From Melioribacter sp. (GTDB lineage Bacteria; Bacteroidota; Ignavibacteria; Ignavibacteriales; Melioribacteraceae), in NCBI GenBank assembly GCA_020723965.1, contig DYHW01000002.1:310001-374000 (forward strand): DNA of 64,000 nt, given 5' to 3'. A program made the position numbers and the translations under genes. The notes beneath the pieces are model-generated. The model saw only the letters and a program-made list of their open reading frames with translations, made no database searches and was not told the origin of the DNA. Shown here piece by piece: positions 46,044 through 53,986 of the stretch. The stretch's first letter is position 1; every line of letters starts with the position of its first letter.

Positions 46044-47576
46044 ATGGATTTCTTAAAAACACTCGGTATTAAAGAAGATAATTTCGGCGCGTCAACGGGA
46101 TTGAATTGGTATGAAACAAAAGATCAGGGTGTAATCAATATTGTTTCACCAACAGATGGAAAGCCAATCGCAAAGGTCTTTCAATGTTCAGAAAAAGATT
46201 ACGAAGAAGTTACAGCCAAAGCTGCTGAAGCATTCAAATACTGGCGAATGATACCAGCGCCTAAGCGTGGAGAGGTTGTCCGTCAGATTGGACACAAATT
46301 GAGGGAGTACAAACAACCGCTCGGAATGCTTGTCTCTTACGAGATGGGAAAATCTCTGCAAGAAGGGTTGGGAGAAATACAAGAGATGATTGACATTTGT
46401 GATTATGCAGTTGGACTTTCAAGGCAGTTATACGGATTTACAATGGTGAGCGAACGTGAAAAGCACAGAATGTATGATCAATATCATCCGCTTGGCATTG
46501 TTGGAATAATTACCTCCTTCAATTTTCCTGTTGCAGTGTGGGCGTGGAATTCTGCAATATCAACAGTTTGCGGCAATTCCAATTTGTGGAAACCTTCTTC
46601 AAAAACTCCCTTATGTGCAATTGCAGTTCAGAACTTATTGGCGGATCTAATCAAAGAAAATAATTTGCCCGAAGGGCTCTTCTCTTTAGTGATTGGAAAA
46701 GGTTCTACAGTTGGGGAAAAATTTTTACACGATAAACGAATACCACTTGTATCATTAACAGGTTCTACAGCAGTAGGCAAACGTGCTGCTGCTATTATTG
46801 CACAGCGTTTTGGCAAATCAATTCTTGAGTTAGGCGGAAACAACGCAGTAATTATAACTCAAAATGCCGATCTGAAATTGGCAATACCTGCAGTTGTATT
46901 TGGCGCTGTTGGTACGGCAGGTCAGCGCTGTACAACCGCTCGCCGTTTAATTGTTCATGAAAATGTTTACGAGAAAGTAAAAGAAGCATTGCTCAACGCT
47001 TATCAAAGCTTGAGGGTCGGAAATCCGCTTGATGAAATGAATCATGTCGGTCCGCTAATTGACAAAGGCGCAGTAGAAGAGTTCAAACACGCATTAAAAC
47101 AAGTTGTGCAGGAAGGAGGAAAAATTATTTTCGGAAGCGAAGTTTTAATTGGAGAAGATTATGAATCTGGTTGTTATGTAAAACCGGCAATAGTTGAAGC
47201 AGAAAACCATTACAAAATTGTTCAAGAGGAAACATTTGCACCAATACTTTATCTTATAAAATATAAAGGGGATGTTCAAGAAGCGGTCGAGCTTCAAAAC
47301 GGAGTTGTTCAAGGATTGTCATCGTCAATTTTTACAAACGATATGAGAGAAGCCGAAGAATTTTTGTCGGCTTGGGGAAGCGATTGCGGAATTGCCAATG
47401 TTAATATTGGAACATCCGGTGCAGAAATTGGCGGCGCATTTGGGGGTGAAAAAGAAACCGGGGGTGGAAGAGAATCTGGCTCAGACTCCTGGAAACAATA
47501 TATGCGGCGTCAAACAAACACAATTAATTTTGGAACAAAGCTGCCGCTTGCACAAGGAATTAAGTTTGATTTATAG
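46044..47576 (+). CDS. ALDH7-type aldehyde dehydrogenase, probable aminoadipate-semialdehyde dehydrogenase
   Basis: This 510-residue NAD-dependent aldehyde dehydrogenase is of the ALDH7 (antiquitin/AmaB) subfamily. The catalytic Cys is C296 in GTAGQRCTTARR and the general base is E262 in LELGGNN. GIITSFNFPVAVWAWNSA, NLWKPSSKTPL and the C-terminal IGGAFGGEKETGGGRESGSD are characteristic of ALDH7. It would oxidise 2-aminoadipate 6-semialdehyde to 2-aminoadipate, using the product of the lysine aminotransferase encoded about 1 kb away on the other strand. ALDH7 enzymes can also accept other aldehydes, including betaine aldehyde. Confidence 0.9.
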   Translation: MDFLKTLGIKEDNFGASTGLNWYETKDQGVINIVSPTDGKPIAKVFQCSEKDYEEVTAKAAEAFKYWRMIPAPKRGEVVRQIGHKLREYKQPLGMLVSYEMGKSLQEGLGEIQEMIDICDYAVGLSRQLYGFTMVSEREKHRMYDQYHPLGIVGIITSFNFPVAVWAWNSAISTVCGNSNLWKPSSKTPLCAIAVQNLLADLIKENNLPEGLFSLVIGKGSTVGEKFLHDKRIPLVSLTGSTAVGKRAAAIIAQRFGKSILELGGNNAVIITQNADLKLAIPAVVFGAVGTAGQRCTTARRLIVHENVYEKVKEALLNAYQSLRVGNPLDEMNHVGPLIDKGAVEEFKHALKQVVQEGGKIIFGSEVLIGEDYESGCYVKPAIVEAENHYKIVQEETFAPILYLIKYKGDVQEAVELQNGVVQGLSSSIFTNDMREAEEFLSAWGSDCGIANVNIGTSGAEIGGAFGGEKETGGGRESGSDSWKQYMRRQTNTINFGTKLPLAQGIKFDL

Positions 47577-47714
47577 AATTCAGAAGGTGGAAAATGTAGT
47601 GGATAGAATTAACTGATTGTAAACAGATATTTGTGTTTAATTTTTTTTCCTAACTTCTATCTGATATAGTCTATAAAATTTTCTAAGGTTTATAAAAAAA
47701 CGGAAGGGATAACA

Positions 47715-48437
47715 ATGAGATTCTGTTTAAACATTGATCACGTTGCAACACTTCGAAATGCGCGTGGCGAGACTCAACCTGATCCGGTTACATTTGCGCT
47801 GATGGCAGAGCAGTTTGGTGTCGATGGTATTGTTGTGCATCTTCGCGAAGATAGAAGACATATCAATGAGCGCGATGTTCGTTTGCTGCGCGAACTTATC
47901 ACAACTAAACTAGATCTTGAAATGGCTGCCGTTGATGAAATAATTAATATAGCTTGTGATGTGCAGCCAGAACTTGCAACATTAGTTCCGGAAAAACGGC
48001 AAGAACTTACAACCGAAGGGGGTATAAACGTTATCGATAATATAAAACAAGTTAAACACGCTGTTCAAAGATTGCATGAAGCTGAAATTCCAGTTTCGCT
48101 TTTTATAGAACCAGATATAAATCAGATCGATGCCGCTGCAGAAATAAATGCTGACTTTATCGAAGTACACACCGGACATTATGCTAACGCAATAACCGAA
48201 GAAGATATTTTTGATGAACTCGAACGTGTTCGTATTGCAGCTAAACACGCTAAAAAACTTGGACTAGGCGTAAATGCCGGACACGGTTTGAATTACATCA
48301 ACATGAAAGAGTTTATTGCTGTCTCAGAAATTGACGAAGTGAGTATAGGGCATGCTGTTCTTGCTCGCGCTATGTTTGTAGGTATAGAACAAGCTGTAAA
48401 AGAGATGATTCAAATAATAAGAATGGCGAAGAGATAA
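47715..48437 (+). CDS. pdxJ: Pyridoxine 5'-phosphate synthase
   Basis: PdxJ condenses 1-deoxyxylulose 5-phosphate with 3-amino-2-oxopropyl phosphate in the DXP-dependent vitamin B6 route. The 240-residue TIM barrel starts LNIDHVATLRNARGE, followed by HLREDRRHI, TLVPEKRQELTTEGG, EVHTGHYA and GHGLNY, with the C-terminal SIGHAVLARAMFVG. All expected active-site segments are present. It provides PLP for enzymes such as the nearby lysine aminotransferase, though co-regulation is not shown. It is preceded by a purine-rich ribosome-binding site, GGAAGGGATAAC. Confidence 0.97.
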   Translation: MRFCLNIDHVATLRNARGETQPDPVTFALMAEQFGVDGIVVHLREDRRHINERDVRLLRELITTKLDLEMAAVDEIINIACDVQPELATLVPEKRQELTTEGGINVIDNIKQVKHAVQRLHEAEIPVSLFIEPDINQIDAAAEINADFIEVHTGHYANAITEEDIFDELERVRIAAKHAKKLGLGVNAGHGLNYINMKEFIAVSEIDEVSIGHAVLARAMFVGIEQAVKEMIQIIRMAKR

Positions 48438-48494
48438 ATCTGTTTTGCTTTTTTTTGAAAATTATTTTGTATATGTGATTAACAAGGGAAAATT

Positions 48495-49289
48495 TTGGTA
48501 CTATCTATTAAGAAGACAGCGCTTAAGAAAAAGTTAGATTATCATTACAAGTATTTTGATTATTCAAGGATATCGCCCGACCCTTTAGAATTTCCGCACC
48601 GTTACAAAAATTTTTATGATATAGAAATCTCCGCATTCATTTCCTCTGTGTTTGCATTCGGGAATGTAAAACAGATAAACAATTCACTCGAAAAAATTCA
48701 TTCGGTAATGAATAACCGCCCGCACGAATTTGTTAAAAAATACACCTTAAAAGCCGGTTTGAAAAAATTTGAGAATACGAAGCATCGGTTCTACACAACT
48801 GAAGATATTGCAAATTTCTTTTCCGCACTGAATAAAATTTATTCAATTTACGGCTCGCTCAAATATCTATTTCTTCTTTACTACTTTGATAAAGAGATAA
48901 ATCTTAAAAACGCAATTTCATCTTTCTCTCAACATTTTCTAAATATCATTTCTGGAAAAAATAAACCGACAAACGGAACAAGATTTATGGTTCCAGATCC
49001 GATTAAGGGAAGCGCATGCAAAAGGATGAATTTATTTTTACGTTGGATGGTTAGAAAAGACGAACTCGATTTTGGATTATGGAATGAAATTTCTCCTTCT
49101 CAGCTTGTCATTCCTGTTGATACACATATTGCAAAGATCTGCAAACAGCTCAAACTCACAAAAGAAAAAGCAGTATCGTGGAAAATGGCGGAAGAAATTA
49201 CTGAACAGCTAAAGAAATTTGACCCGGATGACCCAGTGAAATATGATTTTGCTATTTGTCATATTGGGATGCGAAAGTTGAAACTTTGA
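48495..49289 (+). CDS. TIGR02757 family protein
   Basis: This 264-residue cytoplasmic protein matches the TIGR02757 family of Bacteroidota/Chlorobi and a few other phyla. It has SRISPDPLEFPHRYK near the N terminus, then ISSVFAFGNVKQINN and NLFLRWMVRKDELDFGLW. The function is not established. The stretch LVIPVDTHIAKICKQL looks like the Asp-bearing segment of HhH-GPD DNA glycosylases (PVDTH), suggesting that fold. The start is a TTG with AAGGGAA upstream. No nearby ATG keeps the conserved N terminus. Its stop lies within a tandem repeat. Confidence 0.8.
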   Translation: MVLSIKKTALKKKLDYHYKYFDYSRISPDPLEFPHRYKNFYDIEISAFISSVFAFGNVKQINNSLEKIHSVMNNRPHEFVKKYTLKAGLKKFENTKHRFYTTEDIANFFSALNKIYSIYGSLKYLFLLYYFDKEINLKNAISSFSQHFLNIISGKNKPTNGTRFMVPDPIKGSACKRMNLFLRWMVRKDELDFGLWNEISPSQLVIPVDTHIAKICKQLKLTKEKAVSWKMAEEITEQLKKFDPDDPVKYDFAICHIGMRKLKL

Positions 49290-49327
49290 AGTACGAAGGA
49301 CGAGGTTTGAAGTACGAAGGGAAAGGA
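49286..49327. repeat. Two tandem 21-bp repeats at the 5' side of the IVP-type gene
   Basis: Units 49286-49306 and 49307-49327 share TTTGAAGTACGAAGG and differ at a few later positions. The first unit covers the stop codon of the upstream gene. Similar words in inverted orientation lie downstream of the IVP gene at 49731-49792. Confidence 0.7.
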
Positions 49328-49365
49328 TAAATGAAAAGTAACTGAAAAAACTTTAGGAAGGTTCT

Positions 49366-49722
49366 ATGAAGAATGATCTTCTTGATCGGACACAAAATTT
49401 TGCGTTAAACATCATCAAGTTCGTGCAATCACTTCCAAACGATTTGGTAAATAAAGTACTGGGTAATCAATTATTACGCGGAGGAACATCAATTGGAGCT
49501 AATTACAGAGCAGCACAAAGAGCAAAATCAAAAGCAGATTTTATATATAAAATCAAAGTGGTGGAAGAAGAAGCTGATGAATCAATTTATTGGTTAGAAT
49601 TAATATCCAAATCAAAAATTGTTAAAGAAGAATCTAAAATCTTGGAGTTATTGAAAGAAGCAAATGAATTAACAGCAATTTTTAGCAGCATTTCTACAAA
49701 ACTAAAACGCGCAAAAAGTTAG
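49366..49722 (+). CDS. Four helix bundle protein (23S rRNA intervening-sequence protein family)
   Basis: This 118-residue helical protein of the S23/IVP family begins DLLDRTQNFALNIIKFVQSLP and has the signature QLLRGGTSIGANYRAAQRAKS. These proteins were first found in insertions within 23S rRNA genes but are often encoded elsewhere, as here, as solitary mobile-looking genes. The molecular role is not established. A pentameric fold with a basic surface suggests nucleic-acid binding. Short repeats on both sides, pointing in opposite directions, suggest that the gene arrived as a cassette. Confidence 0.9.
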   Translation: MKNDLLDRTQNFALNIIKFVQSLPNDLVNKVLGNQLLRGGTSIGANYRAAQRAKSKADFIYKIKVVEEEADESIYWLELISKSKIVKEESKILELLKEANELTAIFSSISTKLKRAKS

Positions 49723-49730
49723 CTTAATGT

Positions 49731-49792
49731 TTCCTTCGAACTTGGGACTTCGTCCTTTGTCCTTTGTATTTTGTACCTCGTTCTTCACACTT
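49731..49792. repeat. Inverted repeat-rich block at the 3' side of the IVP-type gene
   Basis: The stretch carries CTTCGTCCTTTGTCCTTTG and TACCTCGTTCTTCACACTTT. Reverse-complemented, these resemble the GAAGTACGAAGGACGAGG units at 49286-49327. The similarity is of short words rather than a long exact match. Confidence 0.5.
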
Positions 49793-49901
49793 TCTATTTG
49801 CTCTGCTAATGTTACATATTTATATTAGCCGTCGCATTATCTGAAGAGTAGTTCTAAGCTACATCAAATAAAAACTAACTCACCATTCATAGGAGAAAAA
49901 T

Positions 49902-51947
49902 ATGGCGGAACTAAGGAAACACATCCCTTTTGTTTCATCGGAAACAAACTTGGCAGAATTTACTATCCGTGCTTTAATAATTGGCTTAATAATGTCGGTT
50001 GTTCTTGGCGCTGCAAATGCATATCTCGGCTTAAAAGCGGGAATGACAATTGCAGCCACATATCCGGCTGCTGTTATTAGCATGGCGCTGCTAAAAATTA
50101 TGAAAGGTTCAATACTTGAAGAAAATTTTGCGCGTACTGTTGGTTCTATCGGCGAATCGGTAGCGGCAGGCGCTATATTCACGATTCCAGCTTTTTTCAT
50201 AGCTGGTATCTGGGTAGAATTTAACACACTTGGAAATTATTTAACTGCAGCGGCAATCATGTTTGCCGGCGGTATTCTTGGAATTATGTTTGTCGCACTA
50301 TTAAGAAGAGTAATGGTAGAAGATGCTGAACTACCTTTTCCAGAATCTGTTGCTGCCGGTGAAATTCACAAAGCAGGTAGAAGCGGCGGAACAGGAGCTA
50401 AATTCCTGTTTACTGCTATGGGAATTGGCGCTCTTATCAAAGGTTTAGGAGAGTTTAAATTTTTTGCTGCAACTTGGGAAAAATTTGTTGTCTTCACTAA
50501 ATCATCTATAAATTTAAAAGCGGCTGGAACTGCAAGCACAGAAGGGGGAGTTCTTTTAAGTTCGCCCGGTGTTAGCCCGGCTTATCTTGGTGTTGGTTAT
50601 ATCATCGGACCAAAACTCGCATCGCTTAATTTTAGCGGTGGATTACTTGCTTGGGGTTTGTTCGTTCCGATTGTTCTTTATTTCTTATCACCATCTTTAA
50701 TTCAGCAATTTCAATCGGCAAATGCGGGCGCAAACCCGGGGGAACATGACTGGGTTGTTTGGTCTCAGATGATTTGGCGCTTCATAGTTCGTCCAATTGC
50801 AATTGGCGGTATGTTGGTTGGTGCCGGTTTCACTTTGTTTAGAATGAGAAAAAGCTTGGCTGCGGGAATTAAACGATCTATTGGCGATGTAAAAAAAGCT
50901 GCTAAAGGGGAAGTTACAACAGATAGAATTGAACAAGACATAAATTTCAAATGGGTTATGTTTGGAATTGGTTTTGCATCAATAATGACATTTTTGATTT
51001 ACAACTTTTTTGCGCAAGATATTTTTGCCGCTTTGGTTGCTACTGTAATAATGATTATAGCCGGTTTTTTCTTTGCGGCAGTTTCAGGCTATCTTGTTGG
51101 AATTATTGGCTCGAGCAACAACCCGATTAGCGGGCTCACACTTTCTACTCTTATAGTAGCTGCATTGCTAATGGTTGCGCTTGGAATGACTGGAATTCAG
51201 GGTGTTGCCGCTGTGCTTGGCGTTGCCGCTGTTGTTTGCGTATCGGCTGCCGTTGCCGGCGAAATGCTGCAAGACCTAAAAGTTGGGCACATATTGGGCG
51301 GAACTCCTTGGAAAATGCAGGTTGGTGATATTTTTGGTGTTGCTATAGCTGCTGCTGTAATGTTTATTCCTCTTGTGGTTTTGCATGAAGGGGATATAAA
51401 CGCCGGAAAGATGGCTATTCCTCCTTACGAAGGTGGATTTGGCAGCCCTAAACTTGCTGCGCCGCAAGCCGGTTTGATGGCTTTACTCTCTCAAGGAATT
51501 GTAAGAGGAGAAATGGCTTGGCCTTTGATAATTGTTGGTATGGTTATGGGTTTCGGGTTCATTCTTATGCAGGTAAAAAGCCCAATGCTCGTTTCTGTTG
51601 GTATGTATCTTCCGCTCGAAACAACTTTTGCAATCTTTATTGGCGGTATGATTAAAGGAGTTGTTGAAAGAATAAATATTAAGAAAAATCATAATGAAGG
51701 TCAGAAAGCAAGAGTCGAAAATACGGGGGTGCTGCTTGCCGCAGGTCTGATTGCCGGCGAAGCTCTTATGGGACTTCTATTTGCCTCGTTTAGTTTCTTT
51801 AATATCTCTCTCTTGGCAATCTTCGATACTCCTTCATTCTATGTTAGCTTGATTGTACTTGCTTTCGTTGCCTGGTATTTAATTATAATACCAATCAAGA
51901 ATGCAGGCAAAGCAGATGATCCTGCTCCTCCGGCTGTTTCGATGTAA
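49902..51947 (+). CDS. OPT family oligopeptide transporter
   Basis: This 681-residue integral membrane protein has about 14-16 hydrophobic segments. It begins FTIRALIIGLIMSVVLGAAN and has YLGLKAGMTIAATYPAAV, VEDAELPFPESVAAGEIH and GSSNNPISGLTLST, the conserved motifs of prokaryotic OPT transporters. Members move small peptides, or in related branches metal-chelate complexes, by proton symport. The downstream PqqD-like protein and aminoacyl-histidine dipeptidase support a peptide-uptake role. A terminator follows. Confidence 0.92.
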   Translation: MAELRKHIPFVSSETNLAEFTIRALIIGLIMSVVLGAANAYLGLKAGMTIAATYPAAVISMALLKIMKGSILEENFARTVGSIGESVAAGAIFTIPAFFIAGIWVEFNTLGNYLTAAAIMFAGGILGIMFVALLRRVMVEDAELPFPESVAAGEIHKAGRSGGTGAKFLFTAMGIGALIKGLGEFKFFAATWEKFVVFTKSSINLKAAGTASTEGGVLLSSPGVSPAYLGVGYIIGPKLASLNFSGGLLAWGLFVPIVLYFLSPSLIQQFQSANAGANPGEHDWVVWSQMIWRFIVRPIAIGGMLVGAGFTLFRMRKSLAAGIKRSIGDVKKAAKGEVTTDRIEQDINFKWVMFGIGFASIMTFLIYNFFAQDIFAALVATVIMIIAGFFFAAVSGYLVGIIGSSNNPISGLTLSTLIVAALLMVALGMTGIQGVAAVLGVAAVVCVSAAVAGEMLQDLKVGHILGGTPWKMQVGDIFGVAIAAAVMFIPLVVLHEGDINAGKMAIPPYEGGFGSPKLAAPQAGLMALLSQGIVRGEMAWPLIIVGMVMGFGFILMQVKSPMLVSVGMYLPLETTFAIFIGGMIKGVVERINIKKNHNEGQKARVENTGVLLAAGLIAGEALMGLLFASFSFFNISLLAIFDTPSFYVSLIVLAFVAWYLIIIPIKNAGKADDPAPPAVSM

Positions 51948-51960
51948 TATTTTTTTATCA

Positions 51961-51990
51961 TTGTCCCGGATTTTAAGTCCGGGGCAATTT
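51961..51990 (+). terminator. Terminator after the OPT transporter gene
   Basis: A 10-bp stem (TTGTCCCGGA at 51961-51970 with TCCGGGGCAA at 51978-51987, one G-T pair) is followed by TTTATTTTATT. It lies 13 bases after the OPT stop. Confidence 0.75.
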
Positions 51991-52014
51991 ATTTTATTCA
52001 ATCAAAGAGGTATA

Positions 52015-52386
52015 ATGAATTTTTTTCTGAGAAGGGCGAAACTAAAAAACGCAAATTACCTTGAACTAAGACCAATACGCGTAGTTGGTGAAGAAGTTGA
52101 TTCGAACAATCGGGTAGTTGTGCTAATTCCAAAATTCACAAGTAAGTTCGCAAAAAAATATTTCGAGCCAAAATTGAAATCGCCTTACATCAAATTAAAG
52201 TTAGATGAGCTTGCTTCGGCATCATGGTTGGCAATAGATGGAAATAAAAAAGTTAGCGATATTGCAAATGAACTTGTTCAACTTTTTGGCGAAAAAATTC
52301 AGCCTGTTGAAGAACGGTTAACAAAATTTTTAACTCAACTTTACGAACAAAGACTAATAACATTTGAAGAAATAAAAGGAGATTAA
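52015..52386 (+). CDS. PqqD family protein
   Basis: This 123-residue protein has a C-terminal PqqD-like winged-helix fold: IKLKLDELASASWLAIDG, then KVSDIANELVQLFGEKI and FLTQLYEQRLITF. Dedicated PqqD proteins present peptide substrates to radical SAM enzymes in RiPP pathways, but orphan copies such as this one occur widely without any such partner. No radical SAM gene or precursor peptide is nearby. The ATG at 52015 has AGAGG 6 bases upstream. A longer frame would overlap the OPT gene and its terminator. It lies 2 bases before pepD. Confidence 0.82.
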   Translation: MNFFLRRAKLKNANYLELRPIRVVGEEVDSNNRVVVLIPKFTSKFAKKYFEPKLKSPYIKLKLDELASASWLAIDGNKKVSDIANELVQLFGEKIQPVEERLTKFLTQLYEQRLITFEEIKGD

Positions 52387-52388
52387 CT

Positions 52389-53849
52389 ATGGGAAATATC
52401 TTAGGCGGTCTAAAGCCGCAGTTAGTTTGGAATCACTTTGAGGAACTGTGCAACCATCCTCGTCCTTCCAAAAAAGAAGAAAAAGCTGTTGGCTATATTA
52501 TTTCGGTTGCTAAAAAGAATAACCTCCAATACAGAAAGGATTCATTCGGGAATATTGTTATTTACAAACCCGCTGCTAAAGGGAAAGAAAATTTAAAAAC
52601 GGTTGTTCTTCAAGGGCATATCGATATGGTTTGCGAAAAGAATAGAGACGTAGAGCACGATTTTGATAACGAACCTATTCATCCATACATTGACGGAGAA
52701 TGGGTAAAAGCAAAAGGAACAACACTTGGCGCCGATAACGGAATTGGTGTTGCTGCAGCGCTTGCTATTCTTGAAGATAAAGATGCAGTGCATGGTCCAA
52801 TAGAGTGCTTATTCACACTTGATGAAGAAACAGGATTAACCGGCGCTTCAAGTCTTGGAACTGATTTATTAAAAGGAACTGTTCTGATAAATCTTGACTC
52901 TGAAGAACTAGGCACTTTCTTTATCGGTTGTTCCGGCGGGAAAAATACAGCAGCAGTTTTTAACCTAACATTAGTTGATGCGCCTAAAGATTCAGATTCT
53001 TTTGAAATAAAAGTTCTGGGCTTGAAAGGCGGACACTCTGGTTTAGAGATCAATTCCGGTTTAGGAAATGCAATCAAGATCATCAACAGATTATTGTGGA
53101 ATGCTAAAAAGAAATTTGATATAAAAATTGCAAGCATTGAAGGGGGCAACAAACACAATGCAATTCCAAGAGAGACATTTGCTAAAGTTATAGTAAGCAA
53201 AAACAATTCAAGTGCTTTCAAAAAATATGTTGAAGATTATAACAAAATAGTGCAAGAAGAGAATGCAACTGTTGACCCTAATTTAAATGTTACTGCTAGC
53301 CCAACAGATGCAATTACTAAAGTTATCGAAGACAAACAAACAGATAAAATTCTCTGTTCACTTTATGCAGTTCCGCACGGTGTTTTAAAAATGTCTGCCG
53401 ATATTCCTGGTCTTGTTGAAACATCAACAAACCTTGCTACAATTAGCGTTAATGATGATAAGTTAAAAGTGTTAACTAGTCAACGAAGTTCTTTTGCTTC
53501 CGAAATTATAGATGCTTCCGATATGGTAGCTGCAACATTCAGTTTAGCCGGCGCTGAAGTTTCCCAGGGTGATGGTTACCCGGGATGGAAACCTAATGTG
53601 AAATCGGAGATATTAAATTTATTCAAAAGTACTTTTAATAAATTATATAACAGTGTGCCGGAAGTTAAAGCAATTCACGCTGGATTAGAATGCGGAATTA
53701 TCAATGAAAAATATCCGAATATGGATATGATCTCTTTCGGTCCAACTATGCACGGTGTTCACTCGCCAGATGAGAAATTGAAGATTGATACTGTGGAACC
53801 GTTCTACAATTTATTGAAAGAGGTTCTAAGGAATATTCCATCTAATTAA
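52389..53849 (+). CDS. pepD: Aminoacyl-histidine dipeptidase (peptidase D, M20C)
   Basis: This 486-residue metallopeptidase cleaves unblocked dipeptides including Xaa-His. The dinuclear zinc site is built from LQGHIDMVCEKN, LGADNGIGVAAAL, LDEETGLTGASSL and the C-terminal FGPTMHGVHSPDE. The lid domain has GLKGGHSGLEINSG, characteristic of M20C. The length matches E. coli PepD. It follows the PqqD-like gene by 2 bases and lies downstream of an OPT transporter gene, which together read as a peptide import and hydrolysis pair. Confidence 0.96.
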   Translation: MGNILGGLKPQLVWNHFEELCNHPRPSKKEEKAVGYIISVAKKNNLQYRKDSFGNIVIYKPAAKGKENLKTVVLQGHIDMVCEKNRDVEHDFDNEPIHPYIDGEWVKAKGTTLGADNGIGVAAALAILEDKDAVHGPIECLFTLDEETGLTGASSLGTDLLKGTVLINLDSEELGTFFIGCSGGKNTAAVFNLTLVDAPKDSDSFEIKVLGLKGGHSGLEINSGLGNAIKIINRLLWNAKKKFDIKIASIEGGNKHNAIPRETFAKVIVSKNNSSAFKKYVEDYNKIVQEENATVDPNLNVTASPTDAITKVIEDKQTDKILCSLYAVPHGVLKMSADIPGLVETSTNLATISVNDDKLKVLTSQRSSFASEIIDASDMVAATFSLAGAEVSQGDGYPGWKPNVKSEILNLFKSTFNKLYNSVPEVKAIHAGLECGIINEKYPNMDMISFGPTMHGVHSPDEKLKIDTVEPFYNLLKEVLRNIPSN

Positions 53850-53854
53850 AATTT

Positions 53855-53915
53855 TCTTACTCTTACTCAATTCCTAATAATAAACATAAGATGATAGGAT
53901 TGAGTAAGAGTAAGA
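53855..53915. terminator. Long 20-bp hairpin between pepD and the MFS gene
   Basis: The arms 53855-53875 and 53896-53915 are complementary over 20 bp with one bulged T, around a 20-base loop. The tail TTATTATTAAG is T-rich but not a clean run. A terminator, a structural RNA element or a REP-like repeat are all possible. Confidence 0.5.
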
Positions 53916-53986
53916 TTATTATTAAGATAAAGTAAATGTTACATTAACCTGTAGAGATCTTAATTGTGAATTCAATATGAGATTAA

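Noticed and set aside
51901..52014. Upstream extension of the PqqD-like protein
   Set aside because: It would overlap the OPT gene end and run through the terminator. The ATG at 52015 has a proper ribosome-binding site.
52679..53221. A 180-codon open frame antisense to pepD
   Set aside because: The sense frame has full M20C motifs. The antisense product is low in complexity and Ser/Pro/Phe-rich, as shadow frames are.
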